Source: Deltaproteobacteria bacterium (lineage in GTDB: Bacteria; Myxococcota; Myxococcia; Myxococcales; Myxococcaceae). From it: a stretch of DNA of 6,582 nt. The notes below the pieces were generated by a model, which searched no databases, was not told where the DNA came from, and worked only from the letters and a program-made list of their open reading frames with translations. Shown here piece by piece: positions 5,463 to 6,582 of this stretch. Positions within the stretch are counted from its first letter, which is position 1; each line of letters starts with the position of its first letter. The position numbers were made by a program, and so were the translations under genes. The stretch is from positions 1 through 6,582 of the forward strand of contig VGRA01000146.1 in assembly GCA_016875515.1 (NCBI GenBank), read 5' to 3'.

Positions 5463-6582
5463 ATGAACCGCTCCCTGCTGCTGGTCCTTTCCCTGCTGTC
5501 CGCCGCCGCGCTCGCGGCGGACACGTGGACGCAGCCGTACGTGGGGGTCCAGCGCCTGCACCGCACCACCTCCACCCCGTGGAACATCAACGTGCTGGTG
5601 GTGGACCTCACCGCGCCCGGGGTGTCGCTCGTCAGCACCACCTCCGCCCAGCGCAAGAAGACGCCCTCCTCCTGGGGCGCGCTGGTGGGGGCCCAGGCCG
5701 CGGTGAACGGGGATTTCTTCAGCTACACGGACTATTCCACCACGGGGCTGGCGGCGGGGGCTGGCCAGAAGTGGCCCAACACCGCGGACGGCACCACCCA
5801 GGGGACGCTCGCGTTTGGCCCGGGGCGGGTGGAGCTGTCCGTCCCCTCGGACGTCGTCCCGTTCGACGCCTCGTGGATGCAGGGGGTGGTGTCCGGCAAG
5901 CCGCAGGTGCTGACGGCCGGCGTCGTCTACCAGGACCCGCCGAGCAGCAGCTTCTGCACCACGCGCCACCCGCGCACCGCGGTGGGGCTCTCCCAGGACG
6001 GCAAGACGCTCTACCTGGCCGTCATTGACGGCCGCCAGGCCGGCTTCAGCGTGGGGATGAAGTGCAGCGAGGTGGGGACGCTCATGAAGGGGCTGGGGGC
6101 CTGGAACGCCCTGAACCTGGACGGCGGCGGAAGCTCTGCCATGTGGGTGGCCGGCAGCGGCGTCGTGAATTCCCCCTCGGATGGCAGCACCCGCGTGGTG
6201 GCCAACCACCTGGGCATCAAGGCCTCCACCGGCGGCGGCATGGGCACCCTCAAGGGCATCCTCACGGACGCCGCCACCGGGGCCAAGCTGCAGGGGGCCA
6301 CGGTGAAGGTGGGCAGCAGCAGCGACACCAGCGACGCCAACGGCCTGTACGTGCTGTCCCTGCCGCCCGGCACCCATACGGCCACCGCCACCCTCGCCGG
6401 CTACAACCAGGCCACCGTCACCCGTACGCTGACGGCCGGCAGCACCACCTGGGGCAGCATGGCGCTCGCCAAGGCGGCAGGGCCCACGGACGGGGACTCG
6501 GATGGCGTGGCGGACGGGCAGGACAACTGCCCCGCCGTCGCCAACGCGGACCAACTGGACACGGACGGAGACGGGGACGGAA
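5463..6582 (+). CDS. Secreted phosphodiester glycosidase (NAGPA/DUF2233 type) with carboxypeptidase-regulatory-like and thrombospondin type 3 regions (3' partial)
   Basis: The frame from ATG 5463 stays open to the window end (373 codons), so the C-terminus is missing. A cleavable signal peptide (MNRSLLLVLSLLSAAALA, probable cut near residue 18 or 19) targets it for secretion. Residues about 20-245 carry the signatures of the phosphodiester glycosidase family related to N-acetylglucosamine-1-phosphodiester alpha-N-acetylglucosaminidase: AAVNGDFFS (Asn82-Phe86), RHPRTAVGLS (Arg171-Gly175), LYLAVIDGRQ and LNLDGGGSSAMW (Asp220-Ser225). These enzymes cleave sugar phosphodiesters; the substrate here is unknown. 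Residues about 261-336 form a carboxypeptidase-regulatory-like beta-sandwich (LKGILTDAATGAKLQGATV, then DANGLYVLSLPPGTHTATA). From residue 343, Asp-rich DGDSDGVADGQDNCP and the following DTDGDGDG start a thrombospondin type 3 calcium-binding region. No strong ribosome binding site is seen; GGGGA lies about 13 nt upstream. The gene follows the propeller-like gene by 96 bp. Confidence 0.93.
   Translation, partial: MNRSLLLVLSLLSAAALAADTWTQPYVGVQRLHRTTSTPWNINVLVVDLTAPGVSLVSTTSAQRKKTPSSWGALVGAQAAVNGDFFSYTDYSTTGLAAGAGQKWPNTADGTTQGTLAFGPGRVELSVPSDVVPFDASWMQGVVSGKPQVLTAGVVYQDPPSSSFCTTRHPRTAVGLSQDGKTLYLAVIDGRQAGFSVGMKCSEVGTLMKGLGAWNALNLDGGGSSAMWVAGSGVVNSPSDGSTRVVANHLGIKASTGGGMGTLKGILTDAATGAKLQGATVKVGSSSDTSDANGLYVLSLPPGTHTATATLAGYNQATVTRTLTAGSTTWGSMALAKAAGPTDGDSDGVADGQDNCPAVANADQLDTDGDGDG

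Noticed and set aside
4557..6554. A 665-codon open frame on the minus strand across two genes
   Set aside because: The translation is dominated by Arg, His, Pro, Gly and Ala with no recognisable motif. It lies opposite two plus-strand genes with clear domains. Long antisense frames are expected when third codon positions are almost all G or C.

Overview
The window is very GC-rich DNA with strong G/C bias at third codon positions. Its gene content is exported lipoproteins, a von Willebrand factor A (vWA)-like lipoprotein relic, a DUF4337 membrane protein and a secreted phosphodiester glycosidase with thrombospondin type 3 repeats. This combination is typical of the Myxococcota (Myxococcus, Corallococcus, Archangium and relatives). 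The lineage is inferred from composition and protein families; there is no rRNA or other phylogenetic marker here.

Layout. (1) Bases 3-257 (+) are the 3' end of a gene whose start lies upstream; it ends in a single membrane-spanning segment and a short tail. (2) Bases 254-850 (+) are a decayed gene that overlaps the previous stop by 4 bp. It has a lipoprotein signal, an in-frame TAG and two compensating frameshifts, and it keeps pieces of a myxobacterial vWA-type surface lipoprotein without the metal-binding (MIDAS) segment. (3) Bases 932-2617 (+) encode an intact YtcJ-like amidohydrolase lipoprotein with a full set of metal ligands. (4) Two genes on the minus strand converge on it: a DUF4337 three-helix membrane protein (2633-3199) and a lipoprotein with an SH3b domain plus an NlpC/P60- or CHAP-like Cys/His peptidase domain (3242-4096). 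(5) A relatively AT-richer intergenic strip (about 4097-4274) separates divergent genes and probably holds both promoters. (6) Bases 4275-5366 (+) encode a membrane-anchored or exported protein with NHL/beta-propeller-like blades. (7) A GC-rich hairpin overlaps its stop codon. (8) Bases 5463 to the window end (+) encode the N-terminal part of a secreted phosphodiester glycosidase (NAGPA/DUF2233 type) fused to a carboxypeptidase-regulatory-like domain and the start of a Ca2+-binding thrombospondin type 3 region.

Almost every product is predicted to be exported or membrane-bound, so the region reads as a set of cell-envelope genes, not one pathway. I see no mobile element, CRISPR array, RNA gene or defence system. 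The points most worth a second look are the vWA relic, the glycosidase domain architecture, and the overlapping hairpins and direct repeats between the last two genes.
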